DNA of 64,000 nucleotides from Astrocystis sublimbata (lineage: Eukaryota; Ascomycota; Sordariomycetes; Xylariales; Xylariaceae). Shown in pieces: positions 23,634 to 35,631 of the stretch. Position 1 is the first letter of the stretch. Each line of letters starts with the position of its first letter. A model generated the notes under the pieces. It ran no database searches. It was given only the letters and a program-made list of their open reading frames with translations, and was not told the origin of the DNA. The DNA lies in assembly GCA_022453515.1 (NCBI GenBank), contig JAJNNY010000065.1, forward strand, positions 62,001 to 126,000, given 5' to 3'. Made by a program: the position numbers and the translations under genes.

Positions 23634-24734
23634 ATGGACGTTATTCTCGAGGTCTGGGACACCTATCTGGGTGACTATGCATTCGCCAAAGTGCACCCTG
23701 CGCGGTCGGCCGCGTCCGACCTGTTCGATGTTCACAACACGACGGCTTCCTCGTGGCAATACAAGCCCACCTCCGCATATATCGAGTTTGAGCCGAGCGA
23801 ATACGCATACATGAGTGCCTGGGACCGTGACAACATCTTCCGCCAGGCCATTTCGCTGTGGACAATAACTGTGTAAGCATAATAAGCATGCACTACGTGG
23901 CTACCACCAAGCTCTAGAGCCCCCCTTTTACTAACCTACCCCCTTAGCATTTTCGGCTGTTTACTCTACTTCGTCTTCGCCTCTCTGTCGTACTGGCTCG
24001 TTTTCGACAAGAACAACAAGCTGCACCCCAAGTACCTCAAGAACCAAATTTCAATGGAGATCAGGCAATCGGTGGAGGCATTCCCCGGCATGGCTGTGCT
24101 CACCACCGCCTTTTGGCTGCTCGAGGTCCGCGGCCACACGAAGCTATACGACACGCCCGAGCAAGGCCCTGGCATGTGGTATGAGTTCCTGCAGTTCCCC
24201 TGCTTCCTGGTCTTCACCGACGCTCTGATCTATCTGATCCATCGAGGACTGCACCACCCCAAGATCTACAAGCACCTGCACAAGCCTCACCACAAGTGGA
24301 TCATGCCAACGCCTTTCGCCTCACACGCCTTCCACCCTATCGACGGGTTCTCGCAATCCTTCCCCTACCACCTGTACCCGATCCTGTTCCCGCTGAACAA
24401 GTACACGTCCGTGGCCCTTTTCATCTTCGTCAACTTTTGGACCATCATGATTCACGACGGCGAGTACGTCGCCGACAGCCCCGTCATCAACGGCGCCGCC
24501 TGCCACACCATGCATCACCTCTACTTCAACTTCAACTACGGCCAGTACACCACCCTCTGGGACCGCCTCGGCGGTTCCTACCGCAAGCCCGATGACGACC
24601 TCTTCGACAAGGAGAAGAAGATGAGCGAGGCCCAGTGGAAGGCGCAGGCCAAGGGCGTCGAGCAGATGACCAAGCAGGTCGAGGGCGTTGACGACCGTGT
24701 ATACGACCACTCGGAATCCAAGAAGAGCAAATAG
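23634..24734 (+). CDS. erg3: C-5 sterol desaturase (Erg3)
   Basis: Two exons, 23634-23872 and 23948-24734, joined across a 75-nt intron, give 341 residues. Erg3 introduces the C5=C6 double bond into episterol-type intermediates of ergosterol synthesis in the endoplasmic reticulum, using cytochrome b5 and oxygen. The three histidine clusters of the fatty-acid hydroxylase superfamily are present: HRGLHH at 178-183, HKPHH at 191-195 and HTMHH at 266-270, with the family tail [16 protein letters not shown]. Hydrophobic segments lie at about 75-100, 120-145, 155-175 and 220-245. The Lys/Glu-rich C-terminus ends KKSK, a plausible ER-retrieval dilysine-like tail. Many filamentous fungi have two or three Erg3 paralogues, and which one this is cannot be decided here. 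Loss of Erg3 function is a known route to azole tolerance in yeasts. Confidence 0.95.
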
Positions 24735-26068
24735 ACGAGCCATTGCTTACGCCAATCTCACACCATATATCGCTGGTGACCGGAGCCAAAAAGCTTCGGC
24801 ATTTTTCGACACCTTTGCTCTTCAACGCAATTCCTTCTTTACCGAGCACCTGTTGCGACAGGCGCGACTATTTGTCACCACCTGCAGAGCAAGGTGGCAT
24901 GACTTGAAATGAATGTTTAATCACTTATACCTTAGAAGAATGGCCTAGACCAGAAGTCTCGGTTGACCGTAATGATATCTCCTCGGCGAGAAGAAGTGGA
25001 AGAGAATGTACATAGTTTTACGACGATGAAAAATGCGACGAAAAAAGGTTGTCAAGGCTGTCCTGACTACCGCTCCTCACGATGAGAGGGGTATAGATAT
25101 GAATGAGCCGCTTGGCCGGGGCGGATCCTGGCAACCCACATGTAAATACATAGTATGACGAGAGGGGAGACACTTGTGATGACTTAGAGCAGCTTCACTA
25201 GTCCTTTAATTCGCGAAGATACCTTCGAATGACTTTATTCTCGATGCATCCATCTGATTGAACGTCTCAGACCTCGTGTATACACGAGCAAATATATAGA
25301 AACAGTCCACTGGAGCCGCAACATCGCATTGCGTTTGAGGCCCAATGTCTAGGTAGTCTCATGTCATCAGTCACAGCTCACTGAAACACTCATGAGAATA
25401 TTCAGCTAGAAATAGCTCATGAACTGTCGTAATACGACAACGATATCCGAACGAAACGAATCCCTTTTTGCAGAATTGTGACAAGCTCAGATTGAAAGTT
25501 GAGTGATATCATGGGAATTGCAAACAACTATTCCCCAACTGACCAACAAAGTAAAAACCAAGAGTACGTCTATATGTGCGCCATGAGCCGTTCTGTGTGT
25601 GTGGGGTATTGCGATGGTATCGTACGAAGGAATCCCCAGCCATGCATCCGTGCTGCCTTCCCTACCCTAATTATCGACACACTGGCGAGCCTCTAACCCC
25701 CCGTGAAAACACACTCGAACTTAATGATCACCACAACGCCGTAGCCTGAGAAAGAGGAAATAATGGAATAGAGACGCGATTGTCCTCGCGCCGATGGGTG
25801 TGGTATATGGTGATGATGATGATGACGTGGTGAAAGGAAACCCTTCGTTCGAAATTCCCACCATGGGAAACAGAAGGGTATTTGGTATGTCAAATTCCTC
25901 CTTGCATGTGTGGCGTTGGCGTTATTAGACAGACTACTCGCTCAGTTCATCATGTCCGCGCCACGCTGTTCCTTCCTTCCCCCCTATCTCTCTTTTTCTT
26001 CCTTTCTCCCCAGTCCTTGGACTCTCTTTACCCAACGTTCCATTGACCCCGTCAGCATCCCCCCCTCT
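24735..26068. other. Intergenic between convergent erg3 and UPF0357 genes
   Basis: About 1.3 kb between two 3' ends. No supported gene. A (GAT)n run occurs at about 25811-25824. A 191-codon frame that starts at 25910 on the plus strand is the antisense shadow of the UPF0357 gene. Confidence 0.55.
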
Positions 26069-26452
26069 TTACGAAAAGCTGACAAACTTGGGGTCCTTGG
26101 GCAGGCCATCGGCACCGATGCCGTTGGCGCTGAAGCGCTGCTCCATGTAGACGCGTCGGGCCTCGTCGAAGCGCAGACGCCGCCTCTTCATGATCTTGAG
26201 GATCTCGGTCTTGGCGTCGTCGTCGAGGCCGGCGCGCCCGTCGCCCGAGTCGACGTTGGCGCCCAGGTCGAAGGTGTTGCTCGACAGCCCCGCCTCGATG
26301 TCCCCTGCGAAGCTGTTGGGGAGCCGCGAGTAGATGTAGGACGTGCCGGGGAGAGCGGGCAGGTAGTGCAGCCAGGAGTTGCGGGTCACGTAGAGCGCGG
26401 TGCCGAAGACGAGGACCGCGAAGGTCAGGCTGTAGACGAGGTAGTAGAACAT
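26069..26452 (-). CDS. UPF0357-family small membrane protein (YCL012C-like)
   Basis: A single exon gives 127 residues. The N-terminus (about 3-22) is a hydrophobic membrane anchor. The conserved region then reads YSRLPNSFAGDIEAGLSS, DSGDGRAGLDDDAKTEI, a basic helix KIMKRRRLRFDEARRVY, and the strongly conserved end GIGADGLPKDPKFVSFS. This matches my recollection of the UPF0357 family found across ascomycetes (budding yeast YCL012C), whose function is not established. It is divergent from the ribosomal protein eL28 gene, sharing about 680 bases of upstream DNA. The start is the only ATG in frame before the hydrophobic segment. Confidence 0.85.
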   Translation of the reverse strand: MFYYLVYSLTFAVLVFGTALYVTRNSWLHYLPALPGTSYIYSRLPNSFAGDIEAGLSSNTFDLGANVDSGDGRAGLDDDAKTEILKIMKRRRLRFDEARRVYMEQRFSANGIGADGLPKDPKFVSFS

Positions 26453-27128
26453 GGTGTCGTTTGGTGTGTGTGTGTCTTGTTATGAAGGCGATGCGAGTCG
26501 GTGCGACAGATGTCCAGGTAGGTATCGGGATGTGTCGGGTCTCCGTTCGGGGTCGTATTAAGTTGTAGTTGCGACGGGAGGTGTCGGATTAGTCGGGTTT
26601 GGAGAACAAAAGGAAACAAGAGTTAAGAAAGATCAGTGAAGAGAAAGTGAAGAAAGCCGTAAAGGAGAAATGTGTTGGTGTTCAGGCCATCTGGCAGATA
26701 CGTCGATGTGCGAGCAGATCGACTTGGATTGAAGCTCAAGAAGCGACAATGAGGTTTGTTGCAGGTGGTGTGAGTGTGTAAGTCAGCCGTTCCCCAGCAG
26801 ACGGATACGGTGGATAGCCCCCCGGATCTTGCTACGTCTCATCCAGTCATGCCAGTCTCCTATTGCATGCCGCGCTATGCGGGCGTGCAGGCCTCCCAGC
26901 TGAAGGGGGTCTACTTAGGAATGCGCCTGTACAGAGCCCTTGGACTTACGTCAGCGGACGTGGCTCAAGAACAGAGGAAACTAGTACCAATCGGGTGACT
27001 TAAGCGATACCCGCACCATCTCGTACTCTGGCTGTGAAGGGCGAAATCAGAAGCAACAGCAACATAGCAGACTGCCCATTTTCGACGACATCACCTCCGC
27101 CAAGCCCCCAAATCCAGCATATTTCAAA
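26453..27128. promoter_or_regulatory. Divergent promoter region, UPF0357 / eL28
   Basis: The region lies between two divergent start codons and has no supported gene. A purine-rich block at about 26600-26670 precedes the eL28 leader. A short GT repeat (about 26466-26476) lies in the UPF0357 leader. Confidence 0.55.
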
Positions 27129-27907
27129 ATGGCTTCTCAGGCTTCTGCTGACTTGATCTGGGAGATTGTTCGTGAGTTGCGGCCCGCTGCGCACTTCTGC
27201 CGGCCCGGGATGCTGGAGGAAACGACACTAATACAGGCGGAATTTACACAGGCAGCAACAACTCCTTCCTTGTCAAGCGCAAGGCTTCCGGTGGTGTTCA
27301 GTTCTCCCGCGACACCCTGAACCTGACGAACAAGCACTCGCGCAAGGTGAGAATTTTGGCGAATTTTCTGGCTAGAAGCAGTGGCTAACCATGATTTCCA
27401 GTATGCCGGTTTCGTCAATGACAAGGTACGAGAAATTACAGCGATCGCGAACATAACGTGATACGAAACGAAAATACCACCCAACCGCACGATACGACGA
27501 GACTTGGAATTTGAAGCTCACGATGGGTTTTTTGATAGGCCATTGGTGTCGTTCCCGGCGAGAAGAACGGCGTTAAGGTCGTGAGCAAGAAGGCCGACGC
27601 TGCTCAGCAGCCCGCCAAGTCCCTCACCGAGACCAGCTACAGCGGTGGCAAGTCCGCCCGCAAGTCAGTACTCCCCTATTGCCATGTTACACATGTAGAG
27701 ACAGCAAAACATGCTGATGCATTTGCTCCATCCAGGACCTACGTTGCTGTTGCCAACCAGACCGCCAAGAACGGCTACCGCCCCGACCTCCGCCAGGCTG
27801 CCGTTGCCCGTGCCTCTGCCATCCGCCACTCCTACAAGGAGACCAAGCCCACCCCCGAGACCAAGCCCCGTGGCAACAAGGCCAAGAAGGCCGCTGCCGC
27901 CGAGTAA
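27129..27907 (+). CDS. rpl28e: 60S ribosomal protein L28 (eL28)
   Basis: Five exons (27129-27171, 27237-27346, 27402-27425, 27539-27663, 27736-27907) join in phase to 157 residues. The protein is a component of the large cytosolic ribosomal subunit. It begins MASQASADLIWEIVR, joined to GGIYTGSNNSFLVKR and FSRDTLNLTNKHSRKYAGF, the canonical eL28 pattern. The basic C-terminus ends with KAKKAAAAE. This is the animal-type L28e, present in filamentous fungi and absent from budding yeast, so it should not be confused with yeast Rpl28 (uL15). The third exon is a 24-nt microexon (YAGFVNDK), and the last intron (72 nt) is a multiple of three and open, so its retention would add 24 residues without a frameshift. 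High intron density near the start is typical of fungal ribosomal protein genes. Confidence 0.95.
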
Positions 27908-29788
27908 GGGCTCCTGTCGGTGTTTAGCGATCAAAGGACTAAAGATGGGGACGCCGGTACATAGGGCACCGCAAAGCAATGGATCTCGAGGTCAAGCTAG
28001 GCTAGATGAACTGGCGGACAGGGCTTCATTATGCTTCGGTGCTAGCTGGTAGAACCAATGATAAAAAATTATTCATGAATGCATCCATCCTACGGGACAG
28101 TTGCCCCATTCCGCCCCATTCCGCCCTCATCCTCCCTCCACAGCAGTCTGTACTTACTTGGCTGCTGGAGCGATTCGGTACTGCGGGCGTATACCTATTT
28201 GGACTAAGAAACCCAAGAAATGCAGACGACTACTGTAGACGCTTCGGACCAATGGTGATTGCGATGACGCTAATGTTCGCTCAGCCATCGCGGCTGGACG
28301 GGATGGGTGGATTTAGCGCCGAATGACATGTGCCCCATGGTTGGCCACCGCCCGCGTCGACCGCCATGACTCCCATTTACAGTCATCCGTGTGTTGGAGA
28401 GTCGTCGAGAGCTGTTGGAGAGTCGAATGTTTGGACGACAGCAGATAGGCTCATCCAAACCGAGCCGGCCCGATGATATACTACTAATAGTATGTAAATT
28501 CACAACCCTCGGAACCTAACAATGACATATGTACTTAGTATAGAATGTGTTGACATATGACACATGCCCGGCTATAAGCCAAGCAGTCCTTGGACAACAC
28601 GGTTTCGAATCCGACCGAGGCATGAACGAACCTTGAAGGTCTCAATGGCCGGCGACCTACTGTCACGGCCTGCCCAGTCGAGCCAGACATAGCAGACATG
28701 CCAGGCGAAGTAGCTGTGGCCGCGGCATAGGCCGTATGTAATCCGGTGCGTCTGGATGGCCCACAGCTCCCCATCACGCGCATGTGCCTCGATCGTCCGG
28801 CCCTTGCGGCTTGCCTTACTTACTAGGACCAGCCCTGGTTCTGCCCTGGTAGGCAGGTACTGCACCCGCGATGGGAACAGATGCGCACTAGCTTTGATAC
28901 AATCTGGAAACAGATAGCCCACCGGCTTGCAGTAGGCGGGTGTCTACCCCGCGAGCTGGGAGCTCTTGGCCTGGCCGGCCCCGCCACCAAGGGTGTGTGT
29001 ACTTACATGCCTAAGGTCTATGCGTCGTAAGGTTGGTTGTAAGCATGCACCGGTGCCTCAGACCTTGGTGGAAGGTTGCGAGACCTTGATGGCTCTGAGC
29101 TGTTTGACAAACCCCGGCGACCAATTACGGCCGTGGGACAACAGCACGGGTGGCAGGCGTGAAGCGGTGACGGGAGATAGATAACGCCGGTAAGCAGATG
29201 CGTAAAGCAAACTGGCAGGTACACACTTACCCTGCAATGACACAGCCATTCACAAGTACATCTGGATGTGTGTGCGCAGGAAGGTACAGCACTCTGATAC
29301 TGTACATGTAGGCATCATAATATTGATACGCCTGGGTAAGGTAGCGTCGCAGCGGCGCTACCTAGGGAACCGGGGCCGATCAGACCCTGGCGGGGCACCT
29401 AGAGGTGGGCGAGGTGGGCGAGGTGGGTGTTCCAAATAACCCCGCAATATTTCGCGCATCACCCTCGCTAGCGCCGTCGACCTGCTTCCTCCTTTCTATC
29501 ACATCCCACGACCCCTCTCCACCCAGACCTCCTCCGGCCCGTTCAGGACATCAACTCATAAAGGTTCGTAGCTCCTCCTTGACCTTCGACAGCTTGTTCT
29601 GTCTTCTCTTCTCATATCCATTTACCATTTCCCTCTCACACCCAGCAATCTCCTCTAACACTCTTCCACTCCTCTTCCTGGCCGCAGAGACCGAACAAGC
29701 TAGCTACGCAACGGACTGTTAACCCCGCCATAGTCCATTATCATAAGCTTCCTACCCCACCTCAACACACAACAACAACACAGTCAAG
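27908..29788. other. Intergenic, including malate dehydrogenase promoter and leader
   Basis: About 1.9 kb with no supported gene. A GAGGTGGGC tandem repeat lies at about 29402-29428. The 300 bases before the malate dehydrogenase ATG are pyrimidine-rich, a usual feature of highly expressed fungal genes, and may include a leader intron that I could not define. Confidence 0.5.
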
Positions 29789-31180
29789 ATGGTTAAAGCT
29801 GGTGAGCATCTTCCAAAGAAAACCCTATCATCAGATTGACTGGCAGCAATAACTAACGTGATTGCTGAACAGTCGTTGCCGGTGCCTCTGGCGGTATTGG
29901 CCAGGTTCGTCAACCAACCCAGAGCTGTCCAATTGAACAGAACCACCCCAACAGGATATGTGAACAAATCTGACGTATGAGCCATTTTAGCCGCTCTCTC
30001 TCCTTCTCAAGCTCAGCCCCTACGTTGATGAGCTCGCCCTATACGATGTCGTCAACACCCCCGGTGTGGCCACCGACCTTTCTCACATCTCCTCCACTGC
30101 TGTAAGCATAACCCTCGTACCGTTAGATATCATCAGCCTTGGCAATTGCTGACCTGCCTCGTAGAAAGTAACGGGCTACCTACCCAAGGAGGATGGCGGA
30201 AAAGCCGCCATGAAGGATGCCGACATCATCGTCATCCCTGCAGGCATTCCCCGTACGTCCAACTACAATCACACCCAGCTCTTGAGGTTGCGCTCACACA
30301 CGTATAGGGAAGCCTGGCATGACCCGTGATGACCTGTTCAAGATCAACGCTGGCATCGTCAAGGGATTAATCGAGATTGCGGCTGAAGTCGCCCCCAAGG
30401 CCTTCATCCTGGTCATCTCGAACCCCGTCAACTCCACTGTCCCCATCGCTGCCGAGGTTCTCAAGGCCAAGGGCGTCTTCAACCCCCAGAGGCTCTTCGG
30501 TGTCACCACTCTTGACATTGTCCGCGCCGAGACATTTGTCGCCGAGCTCGCTGGCAAGAAGACCGGCTCTGAGCTCAACATCCCCGTCATCGGTGGCCAC
30601 TCTGGCGAGACCATTGTTCCTCTCTTCAGCAAGACTAGCCCCAATGTCACCATTCCCGACGACAAGTACGACGCTCTTGTTAACCGCGTCCAATTCGGCG
30701 GTGACGAGGTTGTCAAGGCCAAGGATGGTGCTGGTTCGGCCACTCTATCCATGGCTTTCGCAGGTTTCCGGTAAGATCTTCGGCCTGGTACTGAACCAGA
30801 TGATAGCTAACTTCATGCAGCTTCGCTGAGAAGGTTCTCAAGGCCGCCAAGGGCGAGAAGGGATTAGTCGAGCCCAGCTTCGTCTACCTACCCGGTGTTC
30901 CCGGAGGTGAAGAAATCAAGACCGCCACCGGCCTAGACTTCTTCTCTGTCCCCGTTGAGCTTGGTGTAAGCTAACTAGCCCTTCTCCCAACCCACGACCG
31001 CATCACTGTGAATAGTGGGTCACTGACATGACAATCTAGCCCAACGGTATCGAGAAGGTCACCAACCCTCTCACCGGTATCACCGAGAAGGAGAAGTCTC
31101 TGGTAGACGCTTGCGTTAAGGGCCTCAAGGACAACATTGAGAAGGGCATCACCTTTGCCAACGCCCCTCCTCAGAAGTAA
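29789..31180 (+). CDS. mdh: Malate dehydrogenase, NAD-dependent, cytosolic type
   Basis: Seven exons (29789-29801, 29873-29904, 29991-30101, 30165-30252, 30308-30770, 30821-30965, 31040-31180) join in phase to 330 residues. The enzyme interconverts malate and oxaloacetate with NAD. The NAD-binding GASGGIGQ begins nine residues from the start and is preceded only by MVKAVVA, so there is no mitochondrial transit peptide. The C-terminus ANAPPQK lacks a peroxisomal SKL-type signal. Catalytic Asp and His are seen in TLDIVRAE and GGHSGETI, with substrate-loop arginines in [11 protein letters not shown] and NPVNSTVPI conserved. The first exon is only 13 nt. Cytosolic location is inferred from the missing targeting signals; alternative upstream starts could add a transit peptide but none is evident. 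Confidence 0.95.
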
Positions 31181-32601
31181 ATCATCCCCCCCTTAATGCT
31201 ATGAGACATGAACCGTATCTCGCGCTCTGGCGCGCGATCGGTGGACAAACTTTCTGTAATTGCGCGCATTCGCGTTTATTGGTGCCCATATTTTAGATGG
31301 AGCACTACGCCTGTTTGCACAATTCCGCAAATCCCATGCGGTCTCGACCATGGTTCCCTTTTGGCGTGGTCAGTAGAGAGAAGAGGATAACAAAAATCAA
31401 CGCGAGTAGAGACGTGGGATTTATAACCAAAAAAAAATCAAGCGATCACGCGACCGTAGATTACTACACAATTGAGACATGAGTTCGATTGACTGATTGT
31501 TCCTGTTTCTTTTTATAGGCTGTGAAGAGATTGACCACCTCCGGCCGTCCAATCCAAATAAGTGACCACGCGACTCCCGTGTCCCGTCGAATGTCCCGAA
31601 ACCCCCCTTCTCATCCTTCTCCGCCACTTCCTACGCGCTATCGCCCCGAAACAAGACCACGTCTTCCTTGATGCGAACTGATATGCTGTGTCTATTGCTA
31701 AGCCACATGTTAATGGGGCTAGAGTATCCAGAATGGGTAGAGGGGCAGAAGGAATAACATGACGGAGGAAACCATTGATCTCATTGTATATACACTCATT
31801 GGAACTTGACAGCAAAGACACCGACCACATGAACTACGTCGAGTACGTTTCCAGTCTATCATGTATAATCTTTGCACTGATCGAATTTTAATGGGGCGTG
31901 TCTTCATTGGTTCAGTGGTTCAATTGGGTTCAACTGCTGCTTCTCGTAGGCAAGGTAAGGCAACTATTGTTGTGAATGCCTCTATGCACGAGCGATTGTA
32001 TCGTGCTATATACACCGGTGGGCGGGCGCTATCTATCATGAACGCTCGGTATCCGACTTTGGTCGCTACATATGTAGCTAAGCGAAGCTAAGTAGACAGT
32101 CTTAACTTGACTAGACCTTGACCTTGACCTCTCCATGTCTGGCTACTCAAGCCAGGCCTTCTCCATCTAGTCAGACATCATATTTGCGTTAACTAGGTCT
32201 CGTCTCGCCTCTCTCCTGGGATGTCCTGGGACTAGACCTGGAACTGAGACAATTGCTCTTGTGACTGGAAGAGCATTGAATGATAGCGACAGCGCATTGG
32301 ATAGAGGGGCAAGTTTAGCCGCCTAGGTAGGGATCTTTCCCTCTTGCCGCATCGTGTCTCGGCCCGCTCTCCGCGGCTGTGGGAGAGGAAAACGGGGTAG
32401 TTGCCTATGCAGTTAGTCGTGCCTGTGACCTTTTGGTCTAGTATATATAGGTAAGTTTGCGTGGGAGTTGTTCATTGTTCACTTTAGCCGGCCCCCGCAC
32501 TATGATCTGATTGAGACCACGATGAAGAATAGAGTGCATGAGCTCTTCTTCCTGTCATTTCCCTTCTTCTTTTTTCCCCGCGTTTGTGAATGCCAGCCTG
32601 C
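31181..32601. other. Intergenic between convergent malate dehydrogenase and Trs33 genes
   Basis: About 1.4 kb between two 3' ends. Frames up to about 110 codons exist but resemble nothing and overlap in several frames. There is a short T/A-rich tract near 31430 and a GACCTT repeat near 32111-32128. Nothing further is supported. Confidence 0.5.
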
Positions 32602-33557
32602 TCATTTAGGAGCCGTCCCCAGGGTCTTGATCTGGAAGACGGCGCCTGGCAGCTCGCTCGTCTCCGCTTGCACCGAGGCGCTGATGCCCATGGCTGCGAG
32701 GGCGCCGCGGAGGATTCCGCAGGGGAACCAGAGGAACTGGGGTTATTGGTGTCAGTCTTTGATCATCAGGCTGGGTCTACCATGGCAAGAAGAAGAAGCG
32801 TGGCAGTGAGTTTGCGTAGACTCTCTTGAAAATCGGGTAGGTGGGCGAGGAGGCAGAAAAGGGGAAAAGGCGAAAGAAAGCCCTTACCGGTTGCGCCCGC
32901 GCAACGGCCTGGCCTCCGGCATCGGTGCTCATGCGCGACAGCGGCCGGAAGGCGTGGTCGGTCAGCACGTAGACGCCGCGGTGGTTCGTCTTGAGGTTGT
33001 CGACCTGCTTCTTGAAGACGAGCATCCAGACGTCTTTGCAGATGAACTTGATGGCGTCCAGGGTGTCGGTGAAGCGTGGGCGGTCGCGGGAGAAGCTGTC
33101 GTGGGATCAGTAAAGGTGAACCCCAAGGTCATGAATACGTGGAAAAGAGAAGCGCATTGGGCAACGAGGAAGAGGAGTAGCTAGGTAGCGAGGTGGTAAG
33201 GTCATACCGTTCTACAAGGCCCAGTCCAACGCGATACCCTAGGCCCTCGAGGCGGAAAAACACGGCCTCCCTCTCCTCGTCCTCGTCGAGCTTGCCCTTC
33301 CTGTCCCCTGTCGACCCGTGCGGCGCTGTGCCTAAGGTGGCAGCTGATGTGCTTACGGACCCCGTCTCGTCGATGTTCTTGCTGCTACGGGAGTCGCCGC
33401 GACCATCGGCATCGCTTGCCTCTTCTAGCTCGTTCGTGATGCGATACGCCATGGGCACCAGTTCGATGAGGAGAAAGTCGAGGCACGAGGTGCCCATGAA
33501 TGTCGCGGTGGGGTCGGAGGCATTGTAAGGCGGTAATGGCTGATCGAAGGTCGACAT
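32602..33557 (-). CDS. trs33: TRAPP complex subunit Trs33 (TRAPPC6-like)
   Basis: Three exons on the minus strand (33557-33208, 33095-32888, 32736-32602) join in phase to 230 residues. Trs33 is a Bet3-fold subunit of the TRAPP complexes, Rab guanine-nucleotide exchange factors acting at the Golgi. Recognisable are the N-terminal CLDFLLIELVPMAYRI helix, GYRVGLGLVERFSRDRPRF, IKFICKDVWMLVFKKQVDNL, NHRGVYVLTDHAFRPL and the C-terminal FLWFPCGILRGALAAMGI. An acidic, Ser/Gly-rich insert of about 60 residues (about 47-105) separates the first helix from the rest and is a common expansion in filamentous fungi. Splicing is well supported because the three introns' phases match and each exon end lies in a conserved motif. 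Confidence 0.92.
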
Positions 33558-34407
33558 TTTGGTATGTATATGTATGTATATGTAGGTGCTCGCGTGGTTG
33601 CTGGTTGCTTGTTCTTGTCGCTCGATGCGTAAGTAGGGATGGCGTGCTGAGCCCTGGACGCTTCCGTGTGCTCGCTTTCCTCTCCTTTCGCTCTCTCCAC
33701 GCGGATACTGTCTCTAATAAGGGGTTTTGAGAGTGGCCGCGGTAGATGCGATTGTCTTGGGCCTAGTATCAGACGCAGCGTCGTATTTCGATGAGTCCGG
33801 ACTGGCTGGCCGCAATTCAGGTGCTGATTATGACGAATTGGGATATGGATGGATGTGGATGCGGATGTGGATGCGCGGACTCGGATCGGATCGGATCGAC
33901 AATAGAACTTATATCTTCAAAGCTGATTTAGCAGACAATCGACTACTTTGTGCTCGGCGTTTTCGATCTTGATGCGGGAAGAGACCTTGAAGGAAGTTGA
34001 AGTTGAAGGTTGGTTGCAGGGCCGAGCAGGGCTAAGCTCCTTGCAACTGAAGGTGGGTTGAGCAATGTACCTATGTACCTCTGTGGATTAGGTACGGGTA
34101 CACTTGTATTAGCTAATCACCTCTATACTAGCCCCACTGGCGAGACTGGGGTGCTGGGGTCAAGTTGTAGATCTCCTGCTACCTCTAGACCTATCAGGCC
34201 CCCTTGGTACGTTCTTCTGGACATCGAGAGGTTGGGACTCTAAAGCTTCTGATTGTCACTTCATGGTTCTCGCAATCGGTCTGCAACTCAAAATTTGAGA
34301 TATCATGTAGGTATTGTCAGTACCCTGATAATGAGATGATACTTCAGCAGGATTTTGCCTAATGTTTAGCTTCTAAGTGGTCAGCTAGTGCAATGTATAC
34401 TAAACAT
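33558..34407. other. Intergenic between Trs33 and Rmp1 genes
   Basis: This contains the Trs33 promoter and the 3' flank of the Rmp1 gene. Simple repeats include (GTATAT)-like units at about 33561-33583, GGATGTGGATGC repeats at about 33843-33875 and a GGATCGGATCGGATC repeat near 33882-33898. No gene is supported. Confidence 0.55.
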
Positions 34408-35631
34408 TTAGAAGAGGCTGCTGAACAAATCGTCCATCTCATCGCCCTTGGTCTTCTTTTTCTTCTTCTTCTTTTCAATGCTTGTACTTTCTCTCCCGAC
34501 CTTTTCCTTGCGCGCAACAGCTGTCTTCATCTTCTTGGTCGGTCTGATATTTTCGTCTACACCATCAACAGGTGTAAGGCGTGCTGTTTCTTTAGACGAT
34601 GCCGATTTTGTCCGCTTTACTGGAGAGCCTGCCTTTGCATGGCCAGTGGTGGTGGTAGATTGCGGTTTCCTTTCCGAATTCGCCTTTTTAGTTTCCTTTC
34701 CCCTTTTGCGTTGTTCAAACGCGCGTTCCACGTCCTCGCGGGATATGGATTTACCCCCACCAACTTCCCTAAGTTTTTCTTCACTTTCGTCGGATACTGC
34801 TTGAGCCTGCCTTGTAGCTAGCCTAGAATCCAATGATACTACTGCACTAGAATCCACACCTTGTGAAATTTCCGTTGGCTTTCTGGTCATTGAGACCTTG
34901 GGCTCGGTTGCTGCTATGTCGCCTGTGGATGGTGACGACATAAGATTGGAAGCAGGCATGGGCGCCAAAAGTTCACACGCTGCTTTGATCTGTGCCAGAA
35001 CTCCCAGAAGCACAACGCCAAGAGGCGCGAATTGATTGTCTGCTGTAAGTTGGGAGAATGCTCTGCATCGAAAAGGGACATAGTTAGCAATGGGCGTATA
35101 CTTGATGTCATTTACTTGGTTTGAGAAACACGAATGAAGCAGAACACCAATGTCGTCACCTGTGTTGCAAGAGACTCACAGGTAACACTTTGGAGCCAGG
35201 ACCTCTTGAAACCAGACGGCGTGGTCGACTACCACCCTGGTTTCCGGCTCACTCAATTGAACATCCAGAGGGCCGTCTTCATTGGTAGCGGTTTCCTCGC
35301 GTCTGCGCTTCTTGCTTTTCGCCTTTGCGGCGGCCCTGGCAGCTCTGGCGGCGCTCTTGCGCGCGACAGCCTCAGCGACGACCAAATTCTCCGCGAGCTT
35401 CGCACAGTTCCGGCGTAGCATGCCGAAGCTGCGCCACCACGCGGCGCGACGGTGCTGGTTGTGGTTGCGGTGAGCTAGGCCCTTGAGCACGACCTGCAGG
35501 GGCTCAAGCCGAGAGAGAGCTTGCGAGAAAGGCGTGACTTCTTGCGGTTCTATCTTAGTGATTGAGGCATTTGCAGATTTTGTTGATGCGGTAATGTGGG
35601 CGCCGCGAGCGGCGCTCGTTTTTGTAGCCAT
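34408..35631 (-). CDS. rmp1: RNase MRP protein subunit Rmp1
   Basis: Two exons, 35631-35180 and 35062-34408, joined across a 117-nt intron, give 368 residues. Rmp1 is a subunit specific to RNase MRP, the ribonucleoprotein that cleaves pre-rRNA in the nucleolus. The RMP1 signature is clear at about residues 46-78: LKGLAHRNHNQHRRAAWWRSF and MLRRNCAKL, followed by a basic Ala/Arg/Lys helix. After the splice, PLGVVLLGVLAQIKAA continues the conserved helical domain. The second half is low-complexity, Lys/Ser/Thr-rich, with a run of eight lysines near residues 346-353 and an acidic-hydrophobic end, GDEMDDLFSSLF. The tail is likely a nucleolar-targeting and protein-binding segment (inference). Confidence 0.9.

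Noticed and set aside
25910..26485. 191-codon frame on the plus strand
   Set aside because: Antisense to the UPF0357 gene; its Val/Glu/Ala bias mirrors the GC-rich coding strand.
28590..28625. T-loop-like GTTTCGAATCC
   Set aside because: It resembles a tRNA B box, but the flanking bases do not form a T stem, and no acceptor, D or anticodon arm can be drawn.
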